A stretch of DNA of 64,000 nucleotides from Erigeron canadensis (lineage: Eukaryota > Streptophyta > Magnoliopsida > Asterales > Asteraceae). The stretch covers positions 5,828,649 to 5,892,648 of the forward strand of contig NC_057763.1 in NCBI RefSeq assembly GCF_010389155.1, given 5' to 3'. The stretch's first letter is position 1. The number at the start of each line of letters is the position of its first letter. Positions 11,410 to 22,160 of this stretch are shown piece by piece. The translations under genes were made by a program, and so were the position numbers. Below the pieces are notes generated by a model. That model saw only the letters and a list, made by a program, of their open reading frames with translations. It made no database searches and had not been told where the DNA came from.

Positions 11410-11809
11410 ATGATGAGGCTTGATTTTAGAAAAGTTAAGAAGAATGCATGAAGAAGAAGAAGAAGAAGAAGAAGAAGAAGAAGAAGAGAAGAAGAAGAAG
11501 AAGAAGAAGAAGAAGAAGAAGAAGAAGAAGAAGAAGAAGAAGAAGAAGAAGAAGAAAAGAAGAAGAAGAAGAAGAAGAAGAAGAAAAGAGTGTAATGGGA
11601 GATGACTCAAAAGAAAAGGAGGGCTGGCACTCTTTGGAGATGCCACGTCCCATCTAATTTCTTGGTATTAAAATACCCGCTATCCGCTAAAGTTCCAACT
11701 AAATTAACCCCAAACAAAATCAAAAATAAAATACTAGGAAATTAATTTAATGCCAAAACTATGAAAATGGGTTAATTTCTTTTACCTTAAAAATCTTTGG
11801 GGTGTTACA
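11410..11809 (-). repeat. 3' LTR fragment of the chromovirus element
   Basis: It is nearly identical to 18447-18732 of the 5' LTR except for a large GAA expansion. It starts (minus strand) TGTAACACCCC at 11809, just after the polypurine tract. It is cut at 11410, where homology to the intact LTR stops and the Athila-like LTR begins. Confidence 0.9.
11450..11585. repeat. (GAA)n microsatellite, about 135 bp, within the 3' LTR fragment
   Basis: This is an almost pure GAA run with two one-base interruptions. The equivalent place in the partner LTR (18487-18512) holds only about 25 bp of imperfect GAA. It yields spurious Glu/Lys/Arg or Leu/Phe/Ser frames that are not genes. Confidence 0.95.
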
Positions 11810-11879
11810 ACTCTCCCCCACTTGGAACAGATCACAGCCTCGTGATCCAAGCCATATGCAAAGACGGATAGTAAACTAG

Positions 11880-14800
11880 GACGTCATGTTCGGACTCCCA
11901 TGTACAATCGGGCATCCTACCATGCTTCCACAATATCTTGTAAGTTCTCACCGTCTTATTTTGTACTCTTTTAAGCTCTTCCTCGACTATGGCAATCAGC
12001 TATTCAATATAATTCAACTTATTATCGACCTCAATCTCATTCAATGGTACATAAGAAGACTCGTCGGCAAGGCATTTTCTAAGATGCGACACATGAAAAG
12101 TAGGGTGAATTCCCGATAACTCTTCCGGTAACTCTAAACGGTATGCAACCTTGCCAACTTTAGCCACAATCTTGAATGGGCCCATAAAACGAGGGCTTAA
12201 CTTTCCACGCTTTCAAAATCGTAACACACCTTTCCATGGGGAGACTTTCAACAAGACACGATCTCCAACATTGAATTCAATTGGCCTTCTTCGTTTATCC
12301 GCATACGACTTTTGTCAGTCTTGAGCCGCTTTCAATCTTTCCTTGATCACATCTATCTTCTCAATGGTTTTCAGCACCACTTCCGTGCCACCTATTTCTC
12401 TTTGACCTACTTCTCCCCAACAAATTGGAGATCGACACTTCCTTCCATACAACATTTCATACGGTGGCATTTGAATACTAGAATGGTAGCTATTGTTGTA
12501 TGAGAATTCTACCAAAGGCAAGTGAAGATCCCAAGTGCCTCCAAAATCAATTATACATGCCCGAAGCATGTCTTCAAGCGTTTGAATGGTTCTCTCACTT
12601 TGACCATCCGTTTGCGGGTGATAGGCGGTGCTAAGCTTGAGCTTGGTACCCATGTCTTCATGAAATTTTCGCCAAAAGTGAGAAGTGAAACGAGTGTCTC
12701 TATCCGAAACAATGGAGATGGGAACTCCATGTCTTGCTACAACTTCTTTACATAGATCTTTGCCAACACTTCGTATGATGATGCCTCACGAATAGGAAGA
12801 AACAAGGCACTCTTGGTCAATCTATCAACTATTACCCAAATCGTATCGAATTGATTTCTAGGCGCCTTGGGCAATTTGGTGATGAAATCCATGGTGATCT
12901 CCTCTCACTTCCATTTGGGTATCTCCAATGATTGCATCATACCATAAGGTTTTTGATGCTCCGCCTTCACTTGTGCACAAGTCAAACACTTCTCGACATA
13001 TTTCACCACATCACGCTTCATTCCAGGCCACCAATACTCTACTTTTAAATCATGATACATCTTTGTAGCACCGGGGTGAATGGAGTACTTGGATTTGTGA
13101 GCTTTGTCAAGCAAAACTTGTTTCAACTCACAAGAGGATGGGATCCAAATCCTCCCAAAACGTAAGGTAAGGCCACGAGAATCCTTAGTAAAATATTGGA
13201 TTTGACCTTGAATTCTTTCTCTCTTGGGATCTCGTTGCATGGCCTTTTCTTGAGCTTCTTTAACTTGATCAAAGAAATCGTTGGTGACCAAAACCCATAG
13301 GGGAGAAACAACTAAAGCATGATGAGAACTCTTCCGGCTCAAAGCATCCGCCACAACATTAGCCTTCCCGGGATGATATAAGATCTCACAATCATAATCT
13401 TTCAAAAGATCTAACCATCTTCTTTGGCGATTGTTGAGATCTTTTTGCTCAAAGAAGTACTTAAGGCTTTTATGATCGGATTAAATGGTAAACTTGACTC
13501 CATAAAGGTAATGGCGCCAAATTTTCAAAGCAAAGACCACCGCCGCTAACTCCAAGTCATGGGTAGGGTATCGTTTTTCATGTTCTTTCAATTGCCTAGA
13601 AGCATAGGCAATGACTTTACCTCGTTGCATAAGAACACAACCCAGACCATTGGATGATACATCACAATACACCACCATGTCTTCTAGACCATCGGGCAAT
13701 ACGAGGACCGGTGCTTGACTTAGTCTTTCACGAAGTTGTTGGAAAGCCATCTCTTGTTCGCTCTTTCATTCGAACTTAATGTTCTTTCGGATCAACTTGG
13801 TCAATGGGGAAGATATTTTAGAGAAGTCTTGAATGAAACGACGATAATAGCCCGCTAGACCAAGAAAACTTCTAATCTCTGACGGATTCTTGGGTTGTTC
13901 CCACTTCATCACTGCATCAACCTTGGCTGCATCCACCATAATTCCTTCACTATTAACCATGTGACCAAGAAATTGTACTTCCCTTAACCAAAACTCACAT
14001 TTGGAGAACTTAGCATAGAGCTTCTTTTTTCGTAAGGTTTCCAACACCTCCCTTAAATGAACTTCATGTTCGGATGAACTTTTAGAGTAAATGAGGATGT
14101 CATCAATGAAGACGATCACGGACTTATCAAGCATAGGGCGACAAACACGGTTCATGAGGTCCCGAAAGCCGCGGGAGCATTAGTAAGGCCAAAAGGCATG
14201 ACAAAAAATTCGAAATGACCGTAACAAGTCCGAAAGGTTGTTTTAGGAATATCTTCTTCACGTACTTTGAGTTGATGGTAACCCGAACGAAGATCAATCT
14301 TGGAAAAAATACGAAGCTCCTTGGAGTTGATCGAATAAATCGTTGATTCTAGGCAAAGGATACTTGTTCTTTACAATGACTTTGTTGAGCTTGCGATAGT
14401 CGATGCACATTTGCATGCTTCCATCCTTCTTCTTTACAAATAGTACCGGTGCACCCCATGGAGAGTTACTAGGTCGAATAAAACCCTTGTCAAGTAATTC
14501 TTGTAGTTGCTTCATCATCTCTTGCATTTCCGTTGGAGCCAAACGATAAGGAGCTTTAGCAATGGGGTTGGATCCTGGAATAATATCAATTGAGAATTCA
14601 AGTTGCCGTTCGGGAGGAATGCCCGGCAAGTCTTCGGGAAAAACATCGGCGAATTCATTAACAATAGGGATGTCTTCGATAGATAGGGGTTGCTTCTCAA
14701 CATCTACAATGTGAGCAAGATAAGCACGACATCCATGAGATATGTAACATTTGGCACGAGCAAAAGTACACACAGGTATAGAACGTTCTTTCCTATCACC

Positions 14801-15190
14801 GTAAACCACCAAATCTTCGCCCTTAGAAGTCTTCAAATATACCGCTTTTTCATCACACACGATCTTGGCGTTACAAGAGCTCAACCAATCCATACCCAAG
14901 ATTATGTCAAACTCTCCCATTGGAAAAGGAATTAGATTAGCTTGGAAGAGTTCCGAAGAAATTTTGATTTCACACCCTTTATACACATCCTTCACTAACT
15001 CCATCCTACCATTACCAACCTCAACTTGTAAAGTATTTTCTAGACATGACTTAGACACGGGAAAAATATGAATTACTCTAGTTGCAACAAATGATCTATT
15101 CGCCCTTGAATCAAAGAGAATTCGCATAGGCACATTATATACAAGAAATGTACCTGTGACAACATCATCCGTGTCTCTTGCTTGCTCCAC
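11880..15190 (-). pseudogene. Chromovirus pol: protease, RT, RNase H, integrase, chromodomain relic
   Basis: 15190-14294 carries the protease followed by the RT N-half (C-I-D-Y-R-K-L-N). The protease active site reads D-S-R where the family has D-S-G, a likely inactivating change near 15105. 14155-13766 has the RT catalytic F-I-D-D-I-L-I-Y. 13750-12905 carries RNase H (D-A/V-S-x-N-G-L-G, A-D-A-L-S-R) and the integrase zinc finger (H-P-G-x-x-K, C-x-x-C). 12653-12315 has the integrase end with [10 protein letters not shown]. 12185-12000 has H-P-x-F-H-V-S-x-L-R, and just beyond it a chromodomain-like W-K-H-x-R and T-W-E-S-E. Several stops and shifts separate these blocks. Confidence 0.9.
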
Positions 15191-15196
15191 CGTGAG

Positions 15197-16429
15197 TCAA
15201 AAAGATCTTCCACGTGGGATTCCATGAGCTTGGGCGTTCTTCCTCTCCGCCTCCCTCCTTCTTTCTTCGAGTCTCTCCTCCTCGGTCAACTTAGGGCATG
15301 AGCTTTTCATATGACCCTCCTCAAAGCACTTGAAGCATATAAGGGGTTTTTGAGGTTTAGACTTGCATTCCCGACTAGTGTTCCCCGGCTTCCCACAAGT
15401 ATAACAGCCCTTATCCGCCGCCCTACACACCCCCGAATGATTTTTCTTGCATTGGCGACAAAAAGGAACATTTCTTCTATTTTAGTGGTTACCAGAACTA
15501 CCCTCTTGTCTAGGCCGCTTGCTTGGAGAATTTACATCCTCATACCTTCTCTTCAAAACACCTTCATCAACCCTCGACATTTCAATTTCATGATCCCGGG
15601 CCACATCCGCCAACATGGAGAAGGACTCCATTTGATGCAAGCTAATCTTCTCCCGAAGATTCTTCCTCAACTTCAAATAAAATTGCTCCTTAAGCAATTG
15701 GTCATTTTCAAGAAATTCCGGGCAAAATTGAGCCTTGTCCAAGAATTGGGCTCGAAATTCGTTCAAGCTCATGTTGCCTTGACAATCATTTAGAAATTCA
15801 CTTCTCAACTTCGTTACTTCGGCCTTCGACCGAAATTCCTTGAAGAACATGGCCTTAAAATCGGGTCATTCCACATTATCTAGAGTCCCCTTTTTGATGG
15901 CCAACAATCCGTCCCACCATCTCATCCCACCGTTCCTTAGCATACCTACCGTAAATATGACCTTCAAATGTTCGGGGCATTGACTAGTGCGAAATGCCCC
16001 TTCAATTTCCAATATCCACTTAGTACAAGTGATGGGATCACGATCATCGAAAAACTCAGGTGGGTGGTACACTTCAAAATCTCGAAAGGTGAACTTTTTC
16101 TTGTAAATTCTCTCTCCCGTTACCTCCACATCTTTCTCCTCTTCAGTCTTTTTGCCTTTATCCTTGGCATCCCGCTTTTCAAAATCTCGTTGCACATTAA
16201 TCGCAACTTCTTCTTTGATCATTTGAGCAATGTGATCATTCACTGCTCCCTCCACGGTTGCATTCAACCATTTGAGTAAAACAGGAGTGTACTTTTCGAA
16301 AGCTCTCCCAATTTGATCCGATATATCCATGCTATCCTCGTCAAACACGGGCCCTTCTTCCTCATTTTGTCTATGGTGCTCCATCTTCGTCATTGTGATG
16401 ATCAACCATGCTATAATAAGAGTAAACAA
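15197..16429 (-). pseudogene. Chromovirus gag with two zinc knuckles
   Basis: 16429-15866 and 15850-15482 form the capsid region (F-x-x-R-D-P-I-T-C-T-K-W, R-W-W-D; F-R-x-x-F-L). They are separated by a TGA just after D-N-V-E. 15430-15197 has two CCHC knuckles. The first reads C-Y-T-C-G-K-P-G-N-T-S-R-E-C, with Asn in place of the zinc-binding His; the second (C-F-K-C-F-E-E-G-H-M-K-S-S-C) is intact. Another stop near 15482 separates capsid from nucleocapsid. The product would package element RNA; this copy is degraded. Confidence 0.88.
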
Positions 16430-16723
16430 GCTGATTTAAACGCGCAATCTATCTCTCCTTACGAACTAAAAGGCCAGAACCTAGAACTTCATACAAAACC
16501 GTCCCAAGTTTTGATGTCGTTAGTTTATAAATTCGTTAGTACTTCAACCACAATAAGGCCGACTTCTTATTGTGCTTTAAGTACTAGCAAGTTGATAAAC
16601 TAGCATAATCAAACGCATCTTTCGGTCCCATATAAAATTTTGGTCACCTAAGGTCTAGTCTCAACTAAGGTTTAAGTCTAGGCACTCTCTACACGAGAGA
16701 ATACCTAAATCCCTTAAACCTGG

Positions 16724-16735
16724 GCTCTGATACCA
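16724..16735 (-). promoter_or_regulatory. Primer-binding site, initiator tRNA-Met
   Basis: The + strand GCTCTGATACCA is the complement of TGGTATCAGAGC, the standard plant initiator-Met primer site. It lies 3 bp from the LTR end at 16739. It is not a tRNA gene. Confidence 0.92.
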
Positions 16736-16786
16736 ACTTGAAAGGACCAGACTCGATAAACCGAAAATAAAATTTTTTTTTTCAAC

Positions 16787-16926
16787 CCCACTGCGCCGCA
16801 GTGGGAATCCTCGGCCTGAGATTTAGCATGCCCCACTGCGCCGCAGTGGGTTTAACATATCCCCCACTGCACCGCAGTGGGAGGAACCAGATTTGTTTCC
16901 GTGGAAACCCACTGCCCCGCAGTGGG
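16787..16926. repeat. Four CCCACTGCG-C-CGCAGTGGG palindromes near the LTR 3' end
   Basis: These are 19-bp odd palindromes at 16787-16805 (perfect), 16832-16850 (perfect), 16863-16881 (one mismatch) and 16908-16926 (one mismatch). Spacings are 45, 31 and 45 bp. The sequence between units is unrelated. In RNA each unit could fold as a 7-bp stem with a 5-nt loop, and any two units could pair with each other. Confidence 0.92.
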
Positions 16927-17566
16927 ATACCTGATCAGCAACTAAAATCATTTTGACACATGAATCAACTTGCAATCTTTACATTTCACAAAGAACTTCA
17001 TAAAAACACATTCCAAAGATTTCCAAGACACATATAGACATATTTTAAACCAATTTACAACATTAACATGTTCACAAATCATGGATACCATCAAACGGGT
17101 CATTTACCCATTTTGATACCGTTTCGACCAAATATGCAACTTCTCAACGGATTGAAAACTTTATACCCGATCATAAACACGAGTTTAACAAAAGTATGAC
17201 CATCAACGCAAAATGTACCAAGAGCCATAAGGTATGGGACTTCTAAGCATCTACCAAAAGATCGTCATTCATCCGCAATTGACCTATTTACCTTAAGTCT
17301 TCCAAAATACTTCACTTCAAACACTTCAATCTCTAAATCAACACTAGTTCCTTCTTCCGGAACTACCTATAAAAGGGTAAACAACTAAAATATAAGCAAA
17401 GGCTTAGTGAATATACTTGCATACATTTATGAATACGAAGGAGGGCAAAGTACAAGGACTTTTACATGTAACCTATGGCATCGTCATGTCACATTTACAT
17501 ATTCACCTTGTACACTAACAACACATTTATGGATCCATATAAGCTAAACAATCATATCAATCACAT

Positions 17567-17657
17567 CTATCGGGATTCTTAGGCCCCGGAGGTTCTTAGG
17601 CCTCATAACATAACAACTATCGGGATTCTTAGGTCCCGGAGGTTCTTAGGCCTCATA
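17567..17657. repeat. Two tandem copies of a 50-bp unit in the chromovirus LTR
   Basis: CTATCGGGATTCTTAGG and the following bases through GCCTCATA repeat with a 50-bp period (copies begin at 17567 and 17617), differing by one base in the shared part. The solo LTR has a related, diverged double AGCCTAAGTAG motif near 57270-57310. Confidence 0.85.
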
Positions 17658-18732
17658 ATCACAATGCCCCACATGGGCTCATGCCACATCAATTACCACA
17701 CATGGATTTACAAACTTCAACATGAAATGGTCAAAACCACCATGGACAAAAGGCTTCAACATGATGTGGTCAATTGATCCAACTTAAACTTAAAGGTATG
17801 CAAATATATTCACCTCCTCCGCAACAAGGACAATAACGCTAAAACAAATAAGAACAAGCAAGATTCAACCTATGATCATATCGTAAAAATGCATAAGCTT
17901 ACATTCACACTTGACTAGCTCAACCTAGTCATACTCAATCACTAGCCCTTTCTAAACCCAAAACCCAACCCATTTGTCATTGAGTTACTTTCATTCTTAC
18001 AATAACACTAGGTAGTCCATTTCACCATTTTCATCATCAATTCAATAACTAGCAAAAATTCATCTTTTCTCATAAATTCAATTTATCACAAGAACTTATC
18101 AATTTCATAATCAAACACATCATATAACTCAATGACAACTATGTTAACTAAAGAATTGGGGGAAATTAACCATAATTCAATTTCTATAAAAAAAAAAAAA
18201 AAAACCCAAATTGGTTTACTCCATGAACCCTAATTTCAAAAGAAAAGATAAGGCTAAATTGGGGAAATCAATTAGCTCAACAAAGGAAAGCAAAAGACTA
18301 GTGTATTTCAATTCACAACTCCTCTCCTTTCTTCCTCTCAATTTTCGGCCACCACCACCACAAACCCACAAACCCTAACTTTTTAATCTTTCTTGATAAG
18401 AATTGATGGTGATGATTATTATGATTTTTATTCTTGAATTAGAGAGGATGAGGCTTGATTTTAGAAAAGTTAAGAAGAATGCATGAAAATGAAGAAAAAG
18501 AAGAAGAAAAGAGTGTAATGAGAGATGACTCAAAAGAAAAGGAGGGCTGGCACTCTTTGGAGATGCCACATCCCATCTAATTTCTTGGTATTAAACTACC
18601 CGCAATCCGCTAAAGTTCCAACTAAATTAACCCCAAACAAAATCAAAAATAAAATACTAGGAAATTAATTTAATGCCAAAACTATGAAAAAGGGTTAATT
18701 TCTTTTACCTTAAAAATCTTTGGGGTGTTACA

Positions 18733-19204
18733 GTCGTAGAGGTATAGAGATCCCTTCTATTTGTTGTCCTATATGTCAGTCAACTGCTGAAACTTCGAAT
18801 CACATTTTTAAGACCTGTAACATCACTAGTGAGCTTCGTGCGCTGATGAAGGATTGGCTTCAACTTCAAATTCCAGATTTGAATCCCTCAGATTGTATAG
18901 AATGGATATCGAGTCTACCAATATTAAAGAAATTCAAGACTATTTTAGAGGCGATTTTCTATACATGGTGGTGGGCGTTATGGAAGCATCGAAATAATCT
19001 TGTCTTTAATGGTAGTACTTTTACTAGTATTGATATCTTCAAAGATATCGTTTTTTCATCATTTGTTTTGGATTAATTGTCGTAGTAAAAAAGATAGGTT
19101 GGTTTAGCCTTTATGGCAAATTTCTCCTAATTACTTATTGTAACTCGTTGTAACTCATTGTGTGGTGTCTTTCGGTTTTTCGCCGAAAGTCTTAAAAAAA
19201 AAAA
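18733..19204 (+). mobile_element. LINE 3' end with zf-RVT domain and poly(A) tail
   Basis: The frame to 19076 reads the C-terminal zinc-binding region of plant L1-type reverse transcriptases: R-G-I-x-I-P-S-x-x-C-P-x-C, then H-I-F-x-x-C, then W-W-A-L-W-K-H-R-N-N-L-V-F. About 115 bp downstream is an A-run (19193-19204) that marks the LINE 3' end. The 5' side is cut at the chromovirus LTR boundary (18733), so the rest of the LINE should lie beyond the left edge of the window. It is the oldest layer of the nest. Non-functional. Confidence 0.88.
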
Positions 19205-20250
19205 ATAAACATTAGCTTAAAACATGACTGAAAAAAATCTTAGATATTGTTATTAACTGTTAAAAGTAAAATCAAATAAAAAGTAAACATTAATTTAAAA
19301 CATGACCTAAAAATGGTAGTAACCACGTAAAATAAAATAGAAGTAAAGCAAACAATGTAATGAAAGTTAGATAATTAAACTCAAAAATCTGATTTTTACA
19401 ATCTTAACATCGCTCTAAAGCTCAAGGTCGTGATCCAAAAGATAGTTAGCTGCTATCTCCTCATTCTTGTCACACATGAATATACTTCCCTTGCAACTTG
19501 CAAGCCTTGTTGAGTGAGCATAGTGCAATGGATCTATTGGTTTTTCCATTTCGTATTTTCTACAATGTCATCACAATAATAATTCATGCATATTCACTTT
19601 TATTTTTATTTTTACAATTCATGTATTTTCTGATATTGTAAAATAACACGTTCTTGAAATTCTGTCTTTTTTAATTCCGTTAAGAATAAGATGAAAACTA
19701 AATAAATTTTGGGATAAAGGCTTGAGATGACAACGTATATTTCACTTTGTACCACAAATATTTTTAATAAATTAATGGTTTCGGTATGTTCACTTTATAA
19801 AAAAAAAAAAAAGTTCATTGCCATTAAGGCAAGTGGGTTTCGAGATGTTCAAAATTTGAATCAACGGGGAGATTATGCCTGTGCGTATTGCCTGAACAAA
19901 AAAAAGCAAATAACAAATAAAAAGTACGAATAAATATTTGTTACTAAAAAAACCCAAAAAAAAAATTATATTAGTCATTCATGTCTATTATTTTAATGAT
20001 TTAATTATTTTGATAATTTAACGATTGTAAGTTGTAACACATATTAGTCGTTTCCCAAACAATATACTTGCAAAGGCGGATGTTTTATGTTGTACTTTAG
20101 CAAAAGAGAATTTCCTCCATGTCCTTAGAAACATAACTAGAAATTAACAATATTGTACTGGGCATTTTTTGTGGTTGCTAGCTACTTGCTACAATATTAT
20201 AAGCTTTTAGCAAGTGGTTTGTGGTAGTTTTTACGGGTATGAAACTTTTG
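19205..20250. other. Intergenic, no gene apart from a RAD23-like relic
   Basis: The sequence is AT-rich. A short direct repeat (AGTAAACATTAATTTAAAAC-type) occurs near 19205 and 19285. Apart from the relic at 19415-19495 I see no coding signal. Confidence 0.5.
19415..19495 (-). pseudogene. Relic of a RAD23-like C-terminal UBA domain
   Basis: On the minus strand a short open stretch ending at TAG (19415-19417) reads C-D-K-N-E-E-I-A-A-N-Y-L-L-D-H. This is characteristic of the last helices of the UBA2 domain of plant RAD23 ubiquitin receptors (from memory of the family, not a search). Nothing else of RAD23 is visible nearby, and upstream residues diverge within a few codons. It is probably a retro- or transposon-carried gene fragment. 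Confidence 0.55.
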
Positions 20251-20334
20251 AGTGTTGATGACCTGACATAAGCAATCTGTTGCAGTTTAGGCAAAATCCA
20301 AACTGAACAATAATTCATACCACCTTTTTGAAAA

Positions 20335-20635
20335 GGGATAATGGCATACGAATATAACCACCTATGACAAAATGGTTATGTAATGTATTGATTTACTCGG
20401 GTGACTATGTAATGTATGCATCTATGTTTTTTGGGATATACTATGTAAAATATGTATGGACCTTACATAGTATAGCCACAAAAAATACATAGGTCCTTAC
20501 AGTGATTGACCCAAATAAAAAGGTCCTTACATAACCAAAAAAACATAGGTGCATACATTAGATAGTCACCTGAGTAGGTTACCACTTTACATAACCATTT
20601 TGTTATAGGTGGTTACATTTGTATGTCATTATCCC
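20335..20635. mobile_element. MITE with long terminal inverted repeats (301 bp)
   Basis: GGGATAATGGCATACGAATA at the left is matched by the complement at the right end (…CATTATCCC). The two arms stay complementary for well over 100 bp, so the element is nearly one long hairpin. It is related to the GGGATTATGGCA family at 24891-26034 (shared AACCA-CTATGA and TGGTTATGTAA blocks). It lies in the PSRP-3 pseudogene copy and is absent from the functional copy. No clear target duplication was found. Confidence 0.8.
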
Positions 20636-20900
20636 CCAGAAATACAAATCTGACATACAAATGCATCGCGTCTCTATCAAATGAAAATTTGCTGATCAAC
20701 CAAGAAACATAAAGATGGAACATAACATAACTTGAATAAGATCGTGTCGTGTCTCCACCAAACTGTGCGCAATATCAGGTCAGTAACTTGCAATATATAT
20801 TAACTTACAAAGATGAAAATTTCATCTGAAAAGTTGCCACAATAATCTACAGCAATAGCCACACCACATATATACCTATATATAGTAACTTACAAAAATA

Positions 20901-22160
20901 TTACTGTGAATCACTGCTGCGACAAGTTAATGATATCGGTAGCCTGATTAAGACGATAATCACTTGCTTTGAGAAATCCATGGCTTACTCTCCAGCATGA
21001 CCTCAAGGCTTAAGCTCTTTTCAGGCATCTTTTCTCGGCCAAAAATAATAAGGACTAGAGCCAGGCCGATATTTTTCTCCATTCAGATGAACTTCAACAC
21101 AGGCCTTAGTTTTTCGATCTATTGGCTTCACAACCACTCCAAGCTTCTACACATTTGCCCAACTGAATTATCAACGCTGAACTCAACATATTTTGAAATG
21201 TAGTTTCCAGGTGTAATATCTGAGGTATTTGACTTTTTGAACGAGCATACTAATGGCTCACCGGTTCTCATGTTGTCTTTTTCACACAAGTGATACGTAA
21301 CAATTGAGCCGTTCTATCTAGTGAAAGAGAGATTATATAGTGATTTCATATGCAAACTGGTATGATTTCCAAACATATTTTTATCAAACTGTGACAGCAA
21401 CATTAAGCTTAACACTACCCTCATACGGAAAAGTGGAAAACAAGCCTACTTTATGAGTAATCTTTGTAGCAAACACAGTTTTAAACCTAGCTTGAAATGT
21501 TTGGCTATTTTGAAAGCCAAAAGATAATTTGAAGTGTTTGGCTATTAAGTAAGTAGTAAGTTTTGGGAACCAAAATTGCACTTATGAACAATCATTGGCA
21601 CTTAAGGAGGATTAATATATAACTTCCCCTTACATACACTTCCACTTCCAAACAACCTGTTAAAACTTGGCCATAACTATAAGTAGAGAAGAGTAGCAAA
21701 TTTTTGTTATAAGAACACAATTTTGAAGAAAATGAGAAGGTTTTTTATTCCTAGAAAACCCTTAGAAAGTTTTAAAAATGTGTTTAGTAGCAAGTTTGGA
21801 AAACACAAGAGTTTTCGGATTTCAAATTAAGTGGGAAATATGTAGAAAATTTTAAACAAAAGTTTTCCAACAGGGAGTAGTTATAAGCTGGAAAATAGAG
21901 TTATCTATTTTAAATAAAAAATTATCTTGTATACTCGTGTTTGAACACATTTTTTGTTTTCCACAATTTCCTTAAAAAACTTATCCAAAAAATATACTAA
22001 CAACCTAATAATCCGAAACTCATATAGCAACAGCAATAGTAATCATAGAGTAATAACTAGTAGGATCATTAAAAATAGATTTTGAAGAGAAATAAAAAAA
22101 AAACTGGGAATAAAGGGGGACTATAATTGTTTTAGCTAAGCTTGTGGCTGATACGACAAA
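20901..22160 (-). pseudogene. Broken duplicate of the PSRP-3 chloroplast ribosomal protein gene
   Basis: It aligns along its length with the functional gene at 29731-31493 (second exon, intron and a piece of the first exon). The second-exon part lacks 37 bp at about 21056, flanked by the short homology CTA, and has a 7-bp insertion near 21001, so the frame is lost. Only about 55 bp of the first exon remain (22104-22160), ending at the splice donor; the start codon and transit peptide are gone. The intron lacks the SINE present in the functional copy. Homology extends downstream to about 20250, so this was a DNA-level segmental duplication and not a retrocopy. Confidence 0.9.

Larger units (their letters stand above)
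11410..18732 (-). mobile_element. Chromovirus-type Ty3/gypsy LTR retrotransposon, 3' LTR truncated by nested insertion
   Basis: Minus-strand order is LTR 18732-16739, initiator-Met primer site, gag 16429-15197, pol 15190-11880, polypurine tract (GGGGGAGAGT, complement of 11810-11819), then 3' LTR 11809-11410. The pol order, the tRNA-iMet primer site and a chromodomain-like end (near 11890-12000) fit the Tekay/Del-like chromoviruses. The 3' LTR ends abruptly where the Athila-like LTR begins; the missing part should lie left of the window. The right flank at 18733 falls inside a LINE reading frame. Many stops make it non-autonomous. Confidence 0.9.
16739..18732 (-). repeat. 5' LTR of the chromovirus element (1994 bp)
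   Basis: Minus-strand ends are TGTAACACCCC (18732) and CCTTTCA (16739). It matches the solo LTR at 56279-58239 over much of its length, including the T-T-C-C-T-T-C-T-T-C-C-G-G block near 17350. It contains a 50-bp tandem repeat (17567-17657) and a palindrome cluster 48 bp from its 3' end. No host gene is seen within it; the short frame near 18375-18569 is an LTR shadow. Confidence 0.92.

Noticed and set aside
11407..11657. Glu/Lys/Arg-rich and Leu/Phe/Ser-rich reading frames on both strands
   Set aside because: They are translations of the GAA microsatellite in all frames, not genes.
16721..16740. tRNA-Met-like sequence
   Set aside because: Only the 3' terminal complement is present, next to an LTR; it is a primer-binding site.
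20335..20635. 9-bp target duplication for this MITE
   Set aside because: The flanking nonamers (TTTTGAAAA and CCAGAAATA) do not match well enough to call.
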